Positions 63,701 through 64,000 of a stretch of 64,000 nt of DNA are shown here, in pieces. The notes below the pieces were generated by a model that did no database searches, was not told the origin of the DNA, and worked only from the letters and a program-made list of their open reading frames with translations. This DNA is from Numida meleagris (taxonomy: Eukaryota; Chordata; Aves; Galliformes; Numididae): positions 40,661,532 through 40,725,531 of the forward strand of contig NC_034410.1 in the NCBI RefSeq assembly GCF_002078875.1, written 5' to 3'. Each line of letters opens with the position of its first letter. The first letter of the stretch is position 1. Made by a program: the position numbers and the translations under genes.

Positions 63701-64000
63701 ATTAAGATCTGAGATATTGGAAATGAATTGTTGAAAACTGAAACAATTACAGAAGAAACACGGTCTGTAGTTTCTATTGTCTTTTAAGCTAATGAAATAC
63801 ATCTGTGCTAAAGGGAAGATGAGGTTAGTTTAGTTTTCTCACTGTTATTCCCATTTTAATTTACAGAACTGATTCATTTGGAAAATATCTCAAGACTTGA
63901 CATCACCACAAATTTACCACTAAAATTATTTAAACCAACAAACTGTTAACAAAAGCTGCATTCCTTACAGTAGACTTAAAAAGAGATAAGCCTGAAAGTC

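Larger units (their letters stand above)
59186..64000. other. Intergenic, simple repeats only
   Basis: Apart from the microsatellites near 60571 and 60716, I see no repeat family, CpG island or exon. Several 80-97 codon ORFs on both strands at 62500-63660 show no domain, splice sites or promoter. Confidence 0.5.

Overview
This is a 64 kb piece of an AT-rich vertebrate nuclear genome, almost certainly from a bird. The evidence is many copies of the avian LINE CR1 (3' ends in the ATTCTGTGATTCTGTG style, plus reverse-transcriptase remnants), avian ERVL-type LTRs (5' end TGTCCTGG, 3' end GGTTAAACCAC), and a compact vertebrate gene. The species cannot be named. There are no bacterial features, tRNAs, rRNAs or CRISPR arrays.

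The window is dominated by one gene, TOPAZ1 (testis- and ovary-specific PAZ-domain protein 1), on the minus strand. I traced its coding sequence exon by exon from the ATG at 56205 to the stop at 15732. It has 19 coding exons whose splice phases all match, giving about 1948 codons plus stop. Two large 5' exons (375 and about 820 codons) encode a long, probably disordered, fast-evolving N-terminal region. Small exons then encode the conserved C-terminal half: a Cys/His zinc-finger-like motif followed by a helical-repeat region. In mammals the family is germ-cell specific and is needed for male meiosis. Only one splice site, the donor of exon 6, is unresolved.

Layout. 1-1211: no gene seen. 1212-4909: a scrambled ERVL provirus with three LTRs, one of them inverted, and an inverted pol/integrase fragment. 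4910-8000: AT-rich, nothing recognisable. 8040-8610: a CpG-island promoter with NRF1, ETS and GC boxes. From gene order (TOPAZ1 then TCAIM, same direction, a few kb apart in mammals) this is inferred to be the TCAIM promoter, firing leftwards. 8620-15731: intergenic, with CR1 pieces and a small tandem duplication. 15732-56205: TOPAZ1, with CR1 copies in introns 6, 2 and especially 14, and a hAT-like MITE in intron 13. 56440-56720: GC-rich TOPAZ1 promoter and 5' leader with two short upstream ORFs. 56750-64000: upstream intergenic DNA with CR1 fragments and simple repeats.

I found no clear new gene system. The most useful observations are the full TOPAZ1 exon structure, the rearranged ERVL, a tandem duplication in which one copy is the empty site for a CR1 insertion, several tandem splice acceptors, and two perfect 15-16 bp inverted repeats in intron 2.
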